From the NCBI GenBank assembly GCA_030431485.1, contig JAUIIR010000028.1, positions 1 to 49,858 on the forward strand: a stretch of 49,858 nt of DNA. The letters run 5' to 3'. Shown here in pieces: positions 35,681-44,041 of this stretch (the stretch's first letter is position 1; the number at the start of each line of letters is the position of its first letter). The notes below the pieces were generated by a model. That model saw only the letters and a list, made by a program, of their open reading frames with translations. It made no database searches and was not told the origin of the DNA. This stretch comes from Alphaproteobacteria bacterium (GTDB lineage: Bacteria > Pseudomonadota > Alphaproteobacteria > Rhodobacterales > Rhodobacteraceae). A program made the position numbers and the translations under genes.

Positions 35681-35702
35681 GGCGCGAGCCTTCCCGGGTG
35701 GA

Positions 35703-35727
35703 CGGCGGGCGCGATATGCACCCGCCG
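35703..35727 (-). promoter_or_regulatory. Intercistronic stem-loop after binding-protein gene
   Basis: CGGCGGG (35703-35709) and CCCGCCG (35721-35727) form a perfect 7-bp GC stem with possible further GC pairs inside the 11-base loop. It lies between the binding-protein stop and the permease start, without a T-run. A stabilising or attenuating role is inferred. Confidence 0.55.
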
Positions 35728-35736
35728 AATAGCCAA

Positions 35737-37296
35737 TCAGGCTGGTTTGAAATCGGAAAGCAGAGACTCACCGTTCGGTTTCAGGCCAGGCACGACAGTA
35801 TCCTTGTGGATGGCGCCGACCACCTCGTGCGTCAGGAAGACATAGCACCCGCTCTCGTCCATGAGAGACTGCATCTTCTTGTAGATCTCGTCACGCTTGG
35901 TCGGATCACTTTCCACCAGCCCCTGATCATGCAGGTCCTTGTATTCGGCGTTGTCAAAACGCTCCCAGTTCCACACTCCGACCTGTTCGGGTGTGAACCA
36001 GACCGTCGCCCAGCTGGGGTCAGGCTGCATGGAAAATCGGCTGAGTACCAGTTGCAGATCCATGAAGTAGTCACCTTCCTTGGACCCGAGTGACCAGAAT
36101 GTCCCGCTGTCGTTCTGCTTGATCTCGCAGGTGATTCCGACATCGGCGAGATTGGCCTGGATGACCTGCGCAGCCGTTAGGCGCTCGGACTGGTTCAGAA
36201 TGTCGAGTGTCACGGACAGACCTTCCGCACCGGCGTCTGCCAGCAGGGCGCGGGCTTTGTCAGGGTCGTAGTCATAGGTGACGCTGTCGCGGGAACCAGG
36301 CAGACCGGGCGCGATAATCCCGTTGCCAACGCTGGCTGCACCGAAATAGGCCGCATCCACGACGACCTCACGGTCAATGGCATGCTGGATCGCGCGACGG
36401 ATACGCACGTCCTTCAGGGTTTCGTTGTCCTGGTTCATGCCCAGCCAGACATAGGCCAGCGACGGCTTTTCCAGAACAACCGAACCGGCGGGCGGGTTTT
36501 CCTTCAATCGTGGCAGTGAGCTGACCGACGTCCACGTGTAATCCAGATCGCCGGATTCAAAACCGCGTTCGGCGGTTGCTGGGTCTTCGATCGGAATAAT
36601 GTGAATTTCCTCAAAGCCGCCGGGCTCGTGCTTCCAATCAGGATTTCGCTTAAGGATGGTTCGCTGCTTGGGTACCCATTCCGACAGCAGGTACTGGCCG
36701 GATTGGGCCACCGGAGTTGTTTCGATCTTGCCGCCGATCTCTTCTACGGCCTTCCGCGACAGGATGCACGATGCAGGTGTCGGCAGGGTTGTTGTCCAGA
36801 GCGGCACAAACTTGTTCTTGAGATGGATGAGACCGGACAGCTTGTCCTTTACTTCTACTTCCTTGAGAGCGGCCCAGTCGCCTGCATAGGGACTTTCGTT
36901 GGCAGGATCGGCGATACGCTCAATCGAGAACTTCACGTCATCAGACGTGACTTCACCATACCCGTCGGTAAAGCCCATACCTTCTTTCAGCGTGAAGGCG
37001 ATGGTCAGGTCATCAAGCTGCTCCATCGATGCTGCAGCGACGGTTTTCCATTTCCACGTGTCGCCTGAGACCGGCTCGATCAGCGGTGGATAGATCGCGC
37101 GAATGATATCATCTTCGGGCAGCGACAGCCGGAACGCCGGATCGAGGATTTGCAAATCCGAGTAGGACCGCACCGTCAGGATCTTGCCGTCTTGACTGAT
37201 CGCCATATGCGGAAACGCCATGCTGGCTGCGCCAAAAGCACCCGTGCTGGCAATAAAAGATCGGCGTGTCAGGCCGGCCTTTAGAAGCTGTGTCAT
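35737..37296 (-). CDS. ABC transporter substrate-binding protein, family 5 (Tat-exported)
   Basis: This 519-aa periplasmic binding protein of the peptide group serves the adjacent Dpp-like importer. A twin-arginine signal (LTRRSFIASTGAFGAASMAF) precedes the mature part. Family motifs include LQILDPAFRLSLPEDDIIRA, FTLKEGMGFTDGYGEVTSDD and IRRAIQHAIDREVVVDAAYF. GGGAGA lies before the ATG. It is encoded 52 bp downstream of the XRE-cupin regulator on the same strand. Ligand unknown; such proteins bind peptides, opines, sugars or amine conjugates. Confidence 0.93.
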   Translation of the reverse strand: MTQLLKAGLTRRSFIASTGAFGAASMAFPHMAISQDGKILTVRSYSDLQILDPAFRLSLPEDDIIRAIYPPLIEPVSGDTWKWKTVAAASMEQLDDLTIAFTLKEGMGFTDGYGEVTSDDVKFSIERIADPANESPYAGDWAALKEVEVKDKLSGLIHLKNKFVPLWTTTLPTPASCILSRKAVEEIGGKIETTPVAQSGQYLLSEWVPKQRTILKRNPDWKHEPGGFEEIHIIPIEDPATAERGFESGDLDYTWTSVSSLPRLKENPPAGSVVLEKPSLAYVWLGMNQDNETLKDVRIRRAIQHAIDREVVVDAAYFGAASVGNGIIAPGLPGSRDSVTYDYDPDKARALLADAGAEGLSVTLDILNQSERLTAAQVIQANLADVGITCEIKQNDSGTFWSLGSKEGDYFMDLQLVLSRFSMQPDPSWATVWFTPEQVGVWNWERFDNAEYKDLHDQGLVESDPTKRDEIYKKMQSLMDESGCYVFLTHEVVGAIHKDTVVPGLKPNGESLLSDFKPA

Positions 37297-37348
37297 CTTA
37301 GTCTCCCTGTTGTTTGTATGATCTTGAGATGTGCCTGTTTGTTTGCCG

Positions 37349-38056
37349 TCAGGATGCGGATCGTTTCATTTTGCCAATCCGTCGTGTTTTTGGGTTGCCG
37401 CCACCGCCGTGGTAGACTGCAGTCCTCGGAATGATCACAGGCGAGTTCACCCAGATCAGCCGTGCCGGTTTGTCACTGACGTTGCGGGTGGTGTGCGGGA
37501 TTTCGCCGGGAAAACTGTAGCTGTCGCCTGTGCGCAGAGTGATGATTTCGTCTTGCAGAGTCAGTTCCAGTTCGCCTTCCAGAACAACGGCATGAGCCTC
37601 GCCATCGCGAACATAGACTTCGACGGTATGGTTCTCGCTATGAGGTGGGAATTCAGAAATGCCCATATGGAAGGCTCCACCCAAAGACGAGGACAGCAGT
37701 GCATCAGAATATCCGCAAACTTCGGGCGTCTCGCCATATAGCATGTTGAGATTGCGTCGGTTTTCTGATCGCACAACATAAGTGCGCTCCATCGTACCCT
37801 TGCCCGGGCGCGACGAGAAGAACCACTCCTCGGGGACATCTAGCCCCAGAGCAATGCGTTTGATCTTGTCCAGAGTTGCGTTGACGCTGCCACGTTCGAT
37901 TGCACTCAGATGACTGACCGACACGCCGCTCGCCTTGGCAAGATCGACCAGGGTCATTTGTCGCGCCTTGCGCAGCTGGCGCACCTCAGCACCGAGCGTT
38001 GCAAGGGTTTCGTCCACATCATTCTGAACAGTCTCGGCGTCGTTCTGCAAGGTCAC
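37349..38056 (-). CDS. XRE-family regulator with C-terminal cupin
   Basis: This 235-aa regulator has an HTH_3 domain (VRQLRKARQMTLVDLAKASG, then SHLSAIERG) followed by a beta-barrel cupin_2 domain (HMGISEFPPHSENHTVEVYV, later GDSYSFPGEIPHTTRNVSD). HTH-cupin proteins commonly control amine, polyamine or amino-acid catabolism (PuuR type). The start chosen is the GTG at 38056, with AAAGGG four bases upstream; a TTG at 38077 has no ribosome site. It opens the long minus-strand run and diverges from a CocE paralogue across an AT-rich gap that carries direct repeats, its likely operators. Confidence 0.92.
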   Translation of the reverse strand: MTLQNDAETVQNDVDETLATLGAEVRQLRKARQMTLVDLAKASGVSVSHLSAIERGSVNATLDKIKRIALGLDVPEEWFFSSRPGKGTMERTYVVRSENRRNLNMLYGETPEVCGYSDALLSSSLGGAFHMGISEFPPHSENHTVEVYVRDGEAHAVVLEGELELTLQDEIITLRTGDSYSFPGEIPHTTRNVSDKPARLIWVNSPVIIPRTAVYHGGGGNPKTRRIGKMKRSAS

Positions 38057-38217
38057 GAATCCCTTTCTCTCGTCCAATATGGGAAAGAGTATTGCAAAAT
38101 TCCTTTTATGAAAGAATTTTCTTGCAAAATTCTTATATTTCGGAATTTCTAAAGAGAAATCCGTCAGTTCGGGCGTAGGTCGCGAGCATGAGCGGAACCG
38201 TAAAAAAGAGGGCCGAA
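38057..38217. promoter_or_regulatory. AT-rich divergent promoter with repeat array
   Basis: The gap between the XRE-cupin gene and the third CocE gene is far more AT-rich than its surroundings. It carries an exact 11-bp direct repeat TTGCAAAATTC at 38092-38102 and 38122-38132, exactly 30 bp apart (about three helical turns). AAAATTC (38096-38102) also pairs with GAATTTT (38114-38120) as a 7-bp inverted repeat. These fit cooperative binding by the XRE-cupin protein. Confidence 0.6.
38092..38132. repeat. Two 11-bp direct repeats, 30-bp period
   Basis: TTGCAAAATTC occurs at 38092-38102 and 38122-38132 with no mismatch. The in-phase spacing makes it a strong candidate operator pair for the adjacent XRE-cupin regulator. 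Confidence 0.7.
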
Positions 38218-40218
38218 ATGAAGCCGGACACGCGTGCCATGCAGCAGATCGACGTAACGGATCACTTGTGGATACGCATGCCGGACGGTGTACGATTGGC
38301 CGCGCGGCTGTGGCTGCCGAAGGGAGCGCGGGCGGTGCCGGTGCCGGCGCTGTTCGAATATATTCCCTACCGAAAAGCGGATATGGTGCGCGCGCGGGAC
38401 GAGCGAAACCATCCCTTTTTCGCAGCGCATGGCTATGCCTGCCTGCGGGTGGATATGCGTGGTTCGGGTGACAGCGAAGGCCACATGCCCGACATGTATG
38501 CAGACCATGAACTGTCTGATGCCCGCCGTGTGATCGAGTGGATTGCGGCGCAGCCTTGGTGTGATGGACAAGTCGGCATGTTTGGCACGTCTTGGGGGGG
38601 GACCGCTTCGCTTCAGGCGAACATTGAGGCCCCAGACGCGCTCAAGGCCGTGATCGCGGTTTGTGCCACCCATGACCGCTACGAGGACGACATTCATCAT
38701 ATGGGTGGCTGCGTTTTGACAGACACATTCGAGTGGGGGGCAACTCTGCCCGCCATCCTCGCGGCGCCGCCAACGCGTAACGTGGGTGCCGACTGGAAAG
38801 TGCGGTGGGAAGAGCGGCTGGAAAACCTGACGTTCCCGGTTGAAGCCTGGATACGAGAAGAAGCAAGAGGTGCGTACTGGCGACACGGTTCCGTCATTCA
38901 CCAAGCCGACAAGCTGTCGCGCCCGGTGCTTTCGATTGGCGGGTGGTCCGATCGCTATTCCAATTCCGTGATGTCGCTTGTGTCTGCACGCCCTGATCTG
39001 GTCTGGGGGGTGGTTGGCCCTTGGGGCCATCATTATCCGGATCAAGGGCATCCGGGCCCAGGAATAGGCTTTCAGCAATTGGCTTTGGAATGGTGGAACC
39101 GATGGCTTAAACCTGCGCCCAAGCAGTCTGACTGGCCCCGATTGCGCGTCTGGTTGACCGACTATGATCCCCCAGCCGATGCGATCGAAACGCGCAGCGG
39201 TCACTGGATCGAGGCTGGTCCTGCAGAAGCCGAAACAGATCCTTTGGTCTTTCACATGGCAGACGGCGACCTGTTGCACTCTGACGGAAAACTGCAAGGC
39301 GCGTTGGATATTCCGTCAGACCTTCACATCGGTCGCGCAGCGGGTGACACGGGCTATTTCGGTCGATACGGGGGCTTGCCGCTCGACCAAAGCGAGGACG
39401 ACGCACTGTCGCTTGTCTTTGATACCACGCCGCTCGGGAGTGATGTTGTCCTCTTCGGCGAAGCAACGCTCTGCCTCCGTGTCAAGTCGGACTCGCGCCT
39501 GCGTCAGCTTTCATTTAGATTGAATGACGTGGCGCCCGATGGAAAATCGTCCCGCGTTGGGCTTTGCATCCGAAACCTTGCACTGAATGATAGGCTCGAT
39601 GCGGACGAGGCTTTGGAGCCGTTGGAAGACAGCAATCTCAGGGTCGGCTTTCCCACATCCGCCTACAGGTTTCGCAAGGGACATAGAATTCGGCTGGCAA
39701 TTGCCGGGTGCTATTGGCCGATCATCTGGCCATCCCGTGACACCGGACAATTGTCTCTTCTCGATGGATCTTTGACACTGCCGATTTTAAAAAGAACGCC
39801 TGAACCTTTGAAACCCGACTTACCTCCGGTCCTGGAGCTTCCGCTGATCAGCAACCACCTTGTCCTGTCCAATCCTCTCCTGACCCGAACCCAAGGAAAA
39901 GATGCAGACGGGTGGATGAAACACGGATGGGAGCAACCCTTTTCCGAAGTCTTTTGTACGGAAACGGCGACGGCCTTTGGCTACGAAACCCGCGCCGAGC
40001 ATGTTATTTTTGAGAAGGACCCCGCTTCAGCCCGATCACATGTCGAGCATCACGCGCGTTACACGCGGCCTGATGGTGTTGCCGATATCCGAAGCGAGGT
40101 GATCGCAACCTGCGACCACGCGGCATTTTTTCTGAATGGAACGCTCAGCGCTGAATGGGACGGTAAAAGAGTTGCGGACAGGGTTTGGAGTGTGACACTT
40201 CCGCGCCGATATGGATAA
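38218..40218 (+). CDS. CocE/NonD hydrolase, paralogue 3
   Basis: This 666-aa third member of the S15/CocE family has its nucleophile S125 in GMFGTSWGGTASL, Asp/His regions GGWSDRYSNSV and GPWGHHYPDQGHPGP, and a C-terminal PepX_C jelly-roll. It shares the MPDGVRLAARLWLPK opening with the two minus-strand paralogues but is transcribed the other way from the XRE-cupin promoter gap. The start chosen is the ATG at 38218, six bases after GAGGG; an ATG at 38188 has a weaker site. It may act on the same class of conjugate with a different acyl or amine part. Confidence 0.92.
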   Translation: MKPDTRAMQQIDVTDHLWIRMPDGVRLAARLWLPKGARAVPVPALFEYIPYRKADMVRARDERNHPFFAAHGYACLRVDMRGSGDSEGHMPDMYADHELSDARRVIEWIAAQPWCDGQVGMFGTSWGGTASLQANIEAPDALKAVIAVCATHDRYEDDIHHMGGCVLTDTFEWGATLPAILAAPPTRNVGADWKVRWEERLENLTFPVEAWIREEARGAYWRHGSVIHQADKLSRPVLSIGGWSDRYSNSVMSLVSARPDLVWGVVGPWGHHYPDQGHPGPGIGFQQLALEWWNRWLKPAPKQSDWPRLRVWLTDYDPPADAIETRSGHWIEAGPAEAETDPLVFHMADGDLLHSDGKLQGALDIPSDLHIGRAAGDTGYFGRYGGLPLDQSEDDALSLVFDTTPLGSDVVLFGEATLCLRVKSDSRLRQLSFRLNDVAPDGKSSRVGLCIRNLALNDRLDADEALEPLEDSNLRVGFPTSAYRFRKGHRIRLAIAGCYWPIIWPSRDTGQLSLLDGSLTLPILKRTPEPLKPDLPPVLELPLISNHLVLSNPLLTRTQGKDADGWMKHGWEQPFSEVFCTETATAFGYETRAEHVIFEKDPASARSHVEHHARYTRPDGVADIRSEVIATCDHAAFFLNGTLSAEWDGKRVADRVWSVTLPRRYG

Positions 40219-40257
40219 AGCACGGATGCTGCCAACGCAGCGAGAGGAGAAGGCTGT

Positions 40258-40998
40258 ATGTCCAGACTTGGGTTTATCGGAACGGGACACATGGCCGGCG
40301 CTATGGTCAGGCATCTTGCGCCCAAGGACCACGAAATTACGATCACGCATCGGGGCGCCCATGTCGCCCAAGCGCTGACATCCGAGTTTCCAAAGGTCAA
40401 GATGGGCAATGCTACCGAAGTTGTCGAAGATTCGGACACCTTGTTCCTGTGTCTCAGACCGAATGCGGCGTCCGAGGTGCTCAACGGACTGCCGTTTCGC
40501 AAAGATCAGCACATCATCTCGGTCATGGCAGGAGTGTCGTTCGACTCGCTGATGGAATTGTGCGCGCCGGCTGAGAACATCACGCTCATGCTGCCGATGG
40601 AATTGATACAAAGTGGCGGTTGCCCGATTGTCGTCTGGCCAGAGGCCGACGCTGTCAAGACGCTGTTCGAGCCAGAAAACGGCGTTTTCAAAGTCGATCG
40701 CGAAACCGATCTGTCGGCGTGTTTTGCAGCGACAACGCTCGTTTCTGCCATAGCCGAAACCCTCGACATAGGAACAGATTGGCTTGGCGAACGGATTGGA
40801 CCTGACACGGCGCAGACGTTTGTGGGGCAACTGGTAACGGGCATGCTCCGGATACACGCGCACGAGCCTTCGCGGTTCGCAGCGCTCCGAGACAGTTTGG
40901 CCACGCCTGGGACGCTGAATTTGGCCATGGTTGAGGCCCTGAGGGAGCTCGGCCTGAATGATGCCCTGCGGTCATCACTGACCGATCTGGAGCGATAG
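40258..40998 (+). CDS. NAD(P)-binding pyrroline-5-carboxylate-reductase-like protein
   Basis: This 246-aa protein has a Rossmann motif GFIGTGHMAGAMVRHL at residues 5-20, the family's LFLCLRPNAASEVL and HIISVMAGVSF, and a helical C-terminal dimerisation part with TFVGQLVTGML. It resembles ProC but lacks a clear match to the ProC signature near the C-terminus, so it may reduce or oxidise another cyclic imine or amino acid. GAGGAGAAGG precedes the ATG. It follows the CocE paralogue by 39 bp, in the same likely operon. A link to proline- or N-methylproline-type products is an inference. Confidence 0.8.
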   Translation: MSRLGFIGTGHMAGAMVRHLAPKDHEITITHRGAHVAQALTSEFPKVKMGNATEVVEDSDTLFLCLRPNAASEVLNGLPFRKDQHIISVMAGVSFDSLMELCAPAENITLMLPMELIQSGGCPIVVWPEADAVKTLFEPENGVFKVDRETDLSACFAATTLVSAIAETLDIGTDWLGERIGPDTAQTFVGQLVTGMLRIHAHEPSRFAALRDSLATPGTLNLAMVEALRELGLNDALRSSLTDLER

Positions 40999-41368
40999 GA
41001 TATGAATTGTCCAACGTCGTGGAGTTGAAGGGGTCCGTGAGGGAAAAAGATGCAATCGCAGACTTTTTAACCGTGGTACGAACCTAAAGCCGCTAGAAGG
41101 ACAGGAGCTTCAAGAGCAGTTGGATTGGAACGGGTTGGAGGTGAACGCTTATAGGGAACTTCAATTGTTGTAAGTTCGCCCCAAATCTTCCGCGCAATCC
41201 CTGACTCGGAAATGAGTACCCCTCCGGTGCTTCCCTTAAACCGTTCATTGAGAAACCCGGATGCGTATTTGCCCTGTGTTCAAGATGACCGCAGAAGGCG
41301 AGACACCTCCATGGATTGATGTGCCTCTCGGAACACGAGTGCCGTTTTCAGCTCCACTACATAACAAG
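40999..41368. other. Intergenic stretch between convergent genes
   Basis: This roughly 370-bp gap lies between the ProC-like gene and the convergent LysR gene. No open frame of note, no strong hairpin with T-run and no repeat was seen. Confidence 0.6.
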
Positions 41369-42310
41369 TCAGATGCTAGCTCCTAGGTGCTCAGTCCCGG
41401 CATCCGGTGGATCGGATTCACTGACGAACCAACTCGAAATCCTCTCGGCAAGACGTTTGTCACGCATGCGGGGCATCTTGACGATGTAGTAGCAGTCGCC
41501 TGTTGCCAAAACTTGTTCGAAAGGCGCAATGAGCCGCCCTGACTGCAGATCTTTGGCAATCAGATTACGGCAGCTCAGGCCGACGCCCAATCCGTTCCTG
41601 ACTGCAGCCAGCAGAAGCGCGGTTGTAGAGAAGCTGAATGAAGCGCTGAAATCTGCGACCTCAGCGCCGAATTGCTCTAGCCATTGCCCGAATTCATGGG
41701 GAGCAGATGACATCTGAAGGAGTCTGCGCTCCTTGAGTGTCTCCAAAGTCCACGCCCCGACTACCGTCCTTGCGTAGTCGGCCGACGTAACCAGAGTCAC
41801 AACACGGGGTACGAGGGTTTCGCCGCCTTTGCTCACACACGTCTTCTCTGTGCCCCAGTCAATGGCAATATCGACTTCGTCGGCAAAGGTTTCGCTTGGG
41901 CGCTCGGCATAGATGAACTCGAACCTGTTGTCTGGGAAAGCCTCTGCAAGGCGGTTCAACCTAGGCGCCAGCCAGTTATGCGCAAAGGGCGGATGCAGTG
42001 CAATTCGCACTGGGATAGCCTTTGCGCCTTCGGCGAACCGTCGGCCCGACGTTTCGATTATACCGAGCGCGATCTTGATTTCCCGAACATATTCAAGGCC
42101 GGCCGTATTGAGCTCGACGGATCGACCGGTGCGGTTGAACAACGGGGCTCCTAACGTTGCTTCAAGATCGGCGATGCGGTGGCTTATAGCCGAGGGCGTG
42201 GTGTTCAACTGCTCTGCCGCACCGCGGAATGTGCCTTGGCGGCTGATAGCTTCCAGCATTGTCAAGCTACGCATGGAGGGAAGGTGCGGCATCGACGGCT
42301 CTTTGTTCAT
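41369..42310 (-). CDS. LysR-family transcriptional regulator (GcvA-like)
   Basis: This 313-aa LysR regulator has an N-terminal HTH (LPSMRSLTMLEAISRQGTFR, then NTTPSAISHRIADLEATLG) and an effector domain from about residue 95 (IPVRIALHPPFAHNWLAPRL). The FAHNWLAPRL block is typical of the GcvA subgroup. It diverges from the second importer operon at 42404; the short gap contains strong dyads, including a 15-bp palindrome with a T-N11-A core. It likely activates that operon in response to its substrate. Confidence 0.92.
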   Translation of the reverse strand: MNKEPSMPHLPSMRSLTMLEAISRQGTFRGAAEQLNTTPSAISHRIADLEATLGAPLFNRTGRSVELNTAGLEYVREIKIALGIIETSGRRFAEGAKAIPVRIALHPPFAHNWLAPRLNRLAEAFPDNRFEFIYAERPSETFADEVDIAIDWGTEKTCVSKGGETLVPRVVTLVTSADYARTVVGAWTLETLKERRLLQMSSAPHEFGQWLEQFGAEVADFSASFSFSTTALLLAAVRNGLGVGLSCRNLIAKDLQSGRLIAPFEQVLATGDCYYIVKMPRMRDKRLAERISSWFVSESDPPDAGTEHLGASI

Positions 42311-42378
42311 TTTTTGTCATCATTGATGACATACCATCATTTGACAAGGGTGCACTTGCTGAAAAAGATGACAAAAAA
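42310..42378. promoter_or_regulatory. Divergent LysR operator region with 12-bp inverted repeat
   Basis: TTTTTTGTCATC (42310-42321) and GATGACAAAAAA (42367-42378) are exact 12-bp inverted repeats. GTCATCATTGATGAC (42316-42330) is a perfect 7-1-7 palindrome with a T-N11-A frame. GATGAC half-sites thus occur three times. TTGACA at 42341-42346 is a possible -35 for the plus-strand operon, though no good -10 follows. Confidence 0.65.
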
Positions 42379-42403
42379 CGTACAAGCTTAAGGGAGAGCT
42401 ACC

Positions 42404-43963
42404 ATGTCTTTGTCTACACTTGTCACTTCGCCTTCGCTTCGCCGCCGCACCTTCTTGTCGGGCAGCGCGGCGCTCGGTGCGTCGCTCATCCTGCCGAGCG
42501 GCCTGCGCGCCCAAACGCCAAAAACGGGTGGTCGGTTTCGGATGGGGATGTCCGAGGCGAACTCCACCGACACCCTCATGCCGGGTGCTATCGTTGGCTC
42601 GATGACGCACCTGATCAACGGCTCGATCCGCAACTGTCTGATCGAATTGTCGCCCGCGGGCGAGCTGGTTCCCGAGTTGGCCGAAAGCTGGGAAACCGCC
42701 GACGCCAAGACATGGTCATTCAAGATCCGTCAAGGTGTCGAGTTCCACAATGGAAAGACACTTACACCGGCTGACGTAGTCTATTCGCTCAATCTCCATC
42801 GTGGCGCGGATACGTCTTCGGCGGGCAAGTCCGTCATGGCGGCGGCAACAGATGTCAAGGTTGACGGTGACCGCGTTACCATCGTCCTCGATCAGGCGAA
42901 TATCGATTTTCCATCGTTCCTGACCGACGACAACTTCGTGATCGTGGCCGATGGCGCGACAGCGGAAGAGCTCGCTGCAGGCGGCGCGGGGACTGGCGGA
43001 TACAGCGTCGGCCGTTTCAACCCGGGTATCGACTTTGTCGGTGTCCGTAACCCCAACTACTGGAAAGAAGGCCGTGCGCATTTCGACGAAATCGAGCTGA
43101 TTGGCATTCCCGATCCGAATGCGCGGATGAACGCGCTGATGGGTGGACAGGTTGATGCGATCAATAAACCAGAAGACAAAACTCTTGCGCTCCTTGCCAG
43201 CGCACCCGGTGTAAATGTTGTCTCGATCCCGAGCATGAAGCACCTGATCTTTGCCATGCGAACTGATGTGGCGCCCTTCGACAACCCTGACGTGCGCCTG
43301 GCGCTGAAGCACGCCATCGACCGCGAAGCTATCCTGAACACGGTGCTGCGCGGCAATGGCGCCTTGGGCAACGATCAGCCGATTGGTCCGGCAAACCAGT
43401 TCTTCGACGCTTCGATCCCGCAGCGCACCTATGATCCAGAAAAGGCGAAATTTCACCTGCAGAAGGCCGGATTGTCGAACCTCGAAGTAGAACTTTCGGC
43501 GGCTGACGGAGCTTGGGCCGGGGCGGTGGATGCTGCGACGCTGTATGCCGAGCATGCGAAAGCGGCCGGTATCGATATCAAGGTCGCACGCGAGCCAAAT
43601 GACGGCTACTGGTCGAACGTTTGGATGAAGAAACCGTGGTTTGCGTCTTGGGCTGCAGGCCGCGTCAGTGAAAATCTGATGATGACTCTGACCTATTCGG
43701 CAGATGCAAAATGGAACGAAACCTTCTGGAACAATGCCCGTTTCAACGAGCTTCTGGTCGCTTCGCGGGCTGAGGCAGATACAAAGAAGCGCGCGGAAAT
43801 GATGTCTGAAATGCAGCTTCTGATCCGGGACGACGGCGGTTCGGTTATCCCGGCCTTCGCAAATTGGAACTTGGCACTGTCCGACAAGGTCGGCCACGGC
43901 GAGATCGCAGGCCAGTGGGATAACGATGCCCGACGCTGCACAGAACGCTGGTGGTTCGTTTAA
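42404..43963 (+). CDS. ABC transporter substrate-binding protein, family 5 (Tat-exported)
   Basis: This 519-aa periplasmic binding protein belongs to the second importer. A twin-arginine signal (LRRRTFLSGSAALGASLILP, then SGLRAQ) leads into a family-5 mature domain with VPELAESWETADAKTWSFKI, GVEFHNGKTLTPADVVYSLN and VRLALKHAIDREAILNTVL. AAGGGAGAG precedes the ATG. It is the first gene of a plus-strand operon under the divergent LysR gene. Its stop is followed by a 9-bp-stem hairpin before the acyl-CoA synthetase gene. Confidence 0.94.
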   Translation: MSLSTLVTSPSLRRRTFLSGSAALGASLILPSGLRAQTPKTGGRFRMGMSEANSTDTLMPGAIVGSMTHLINGSIRNCLIELSPAGELVPELAESWETADAKTWSFKIRQGVEFHNGKTLTPADVVYSLNLHRGADTSSAGKSVMAAATDVKVDGDRVTIVLDQANIDFPSFLTDDNFVIVADGATAEELAAGGAGTGGYSVGRFNPGIDFVGVRNPNYWKEGRAHFDEIELIGIPDPNARMNALMGGQVDAINKPEDKTLALLASAPGVNVVSIPSMKHLIFAMRTDVAPFDNPDVRLALKHAIDREAILNTVLRGNGALGNDQPIGPANQFFDASIPQRTYDPEKAKFHLQKAGLSNLEVELSAADGAWAGAVDAATLYAEHAKAAGIDIKVAREPNDGYWSNVWMKKPWFASWAAGRVSENLMMTLTYSADAKWNETFWNNARFNELLVASRAEADTKKRAEMMSEMQLLIRDDGGSVIPAFANWNLALSDKVGHGEIAGQWDNDARRCTERWWFV

Positions 43964-43976
43964 ACCAGTGCCCTTC

Positions 43977-44016
43977 GGGCTGTGCCCCATCCCATCCTCC
44001 CCAAGGCGCACAGCCC
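43977..44016 (+). promoter_or_regulatory. Intercistronic stem-loop after binding-protein gene
   Basis: GGGCTGTGC (43977-43985) and GCACAGCCC (44008-44016) form an exact 9-bp stem with a 22-base loop. There is no T-run, and the next gene starts 25 bases on. A stabilising or processing role is inferred. Confidence 0.6.
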
Positions 44017-44041
44017 GGCCCATTCCGCTATGGAGATCCAG

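Noticed and set aside
38164..39297. 377-aa minus-strand open frame
   Set aside because: It is antisense to the third CocE gene and runs into the promoter gap.
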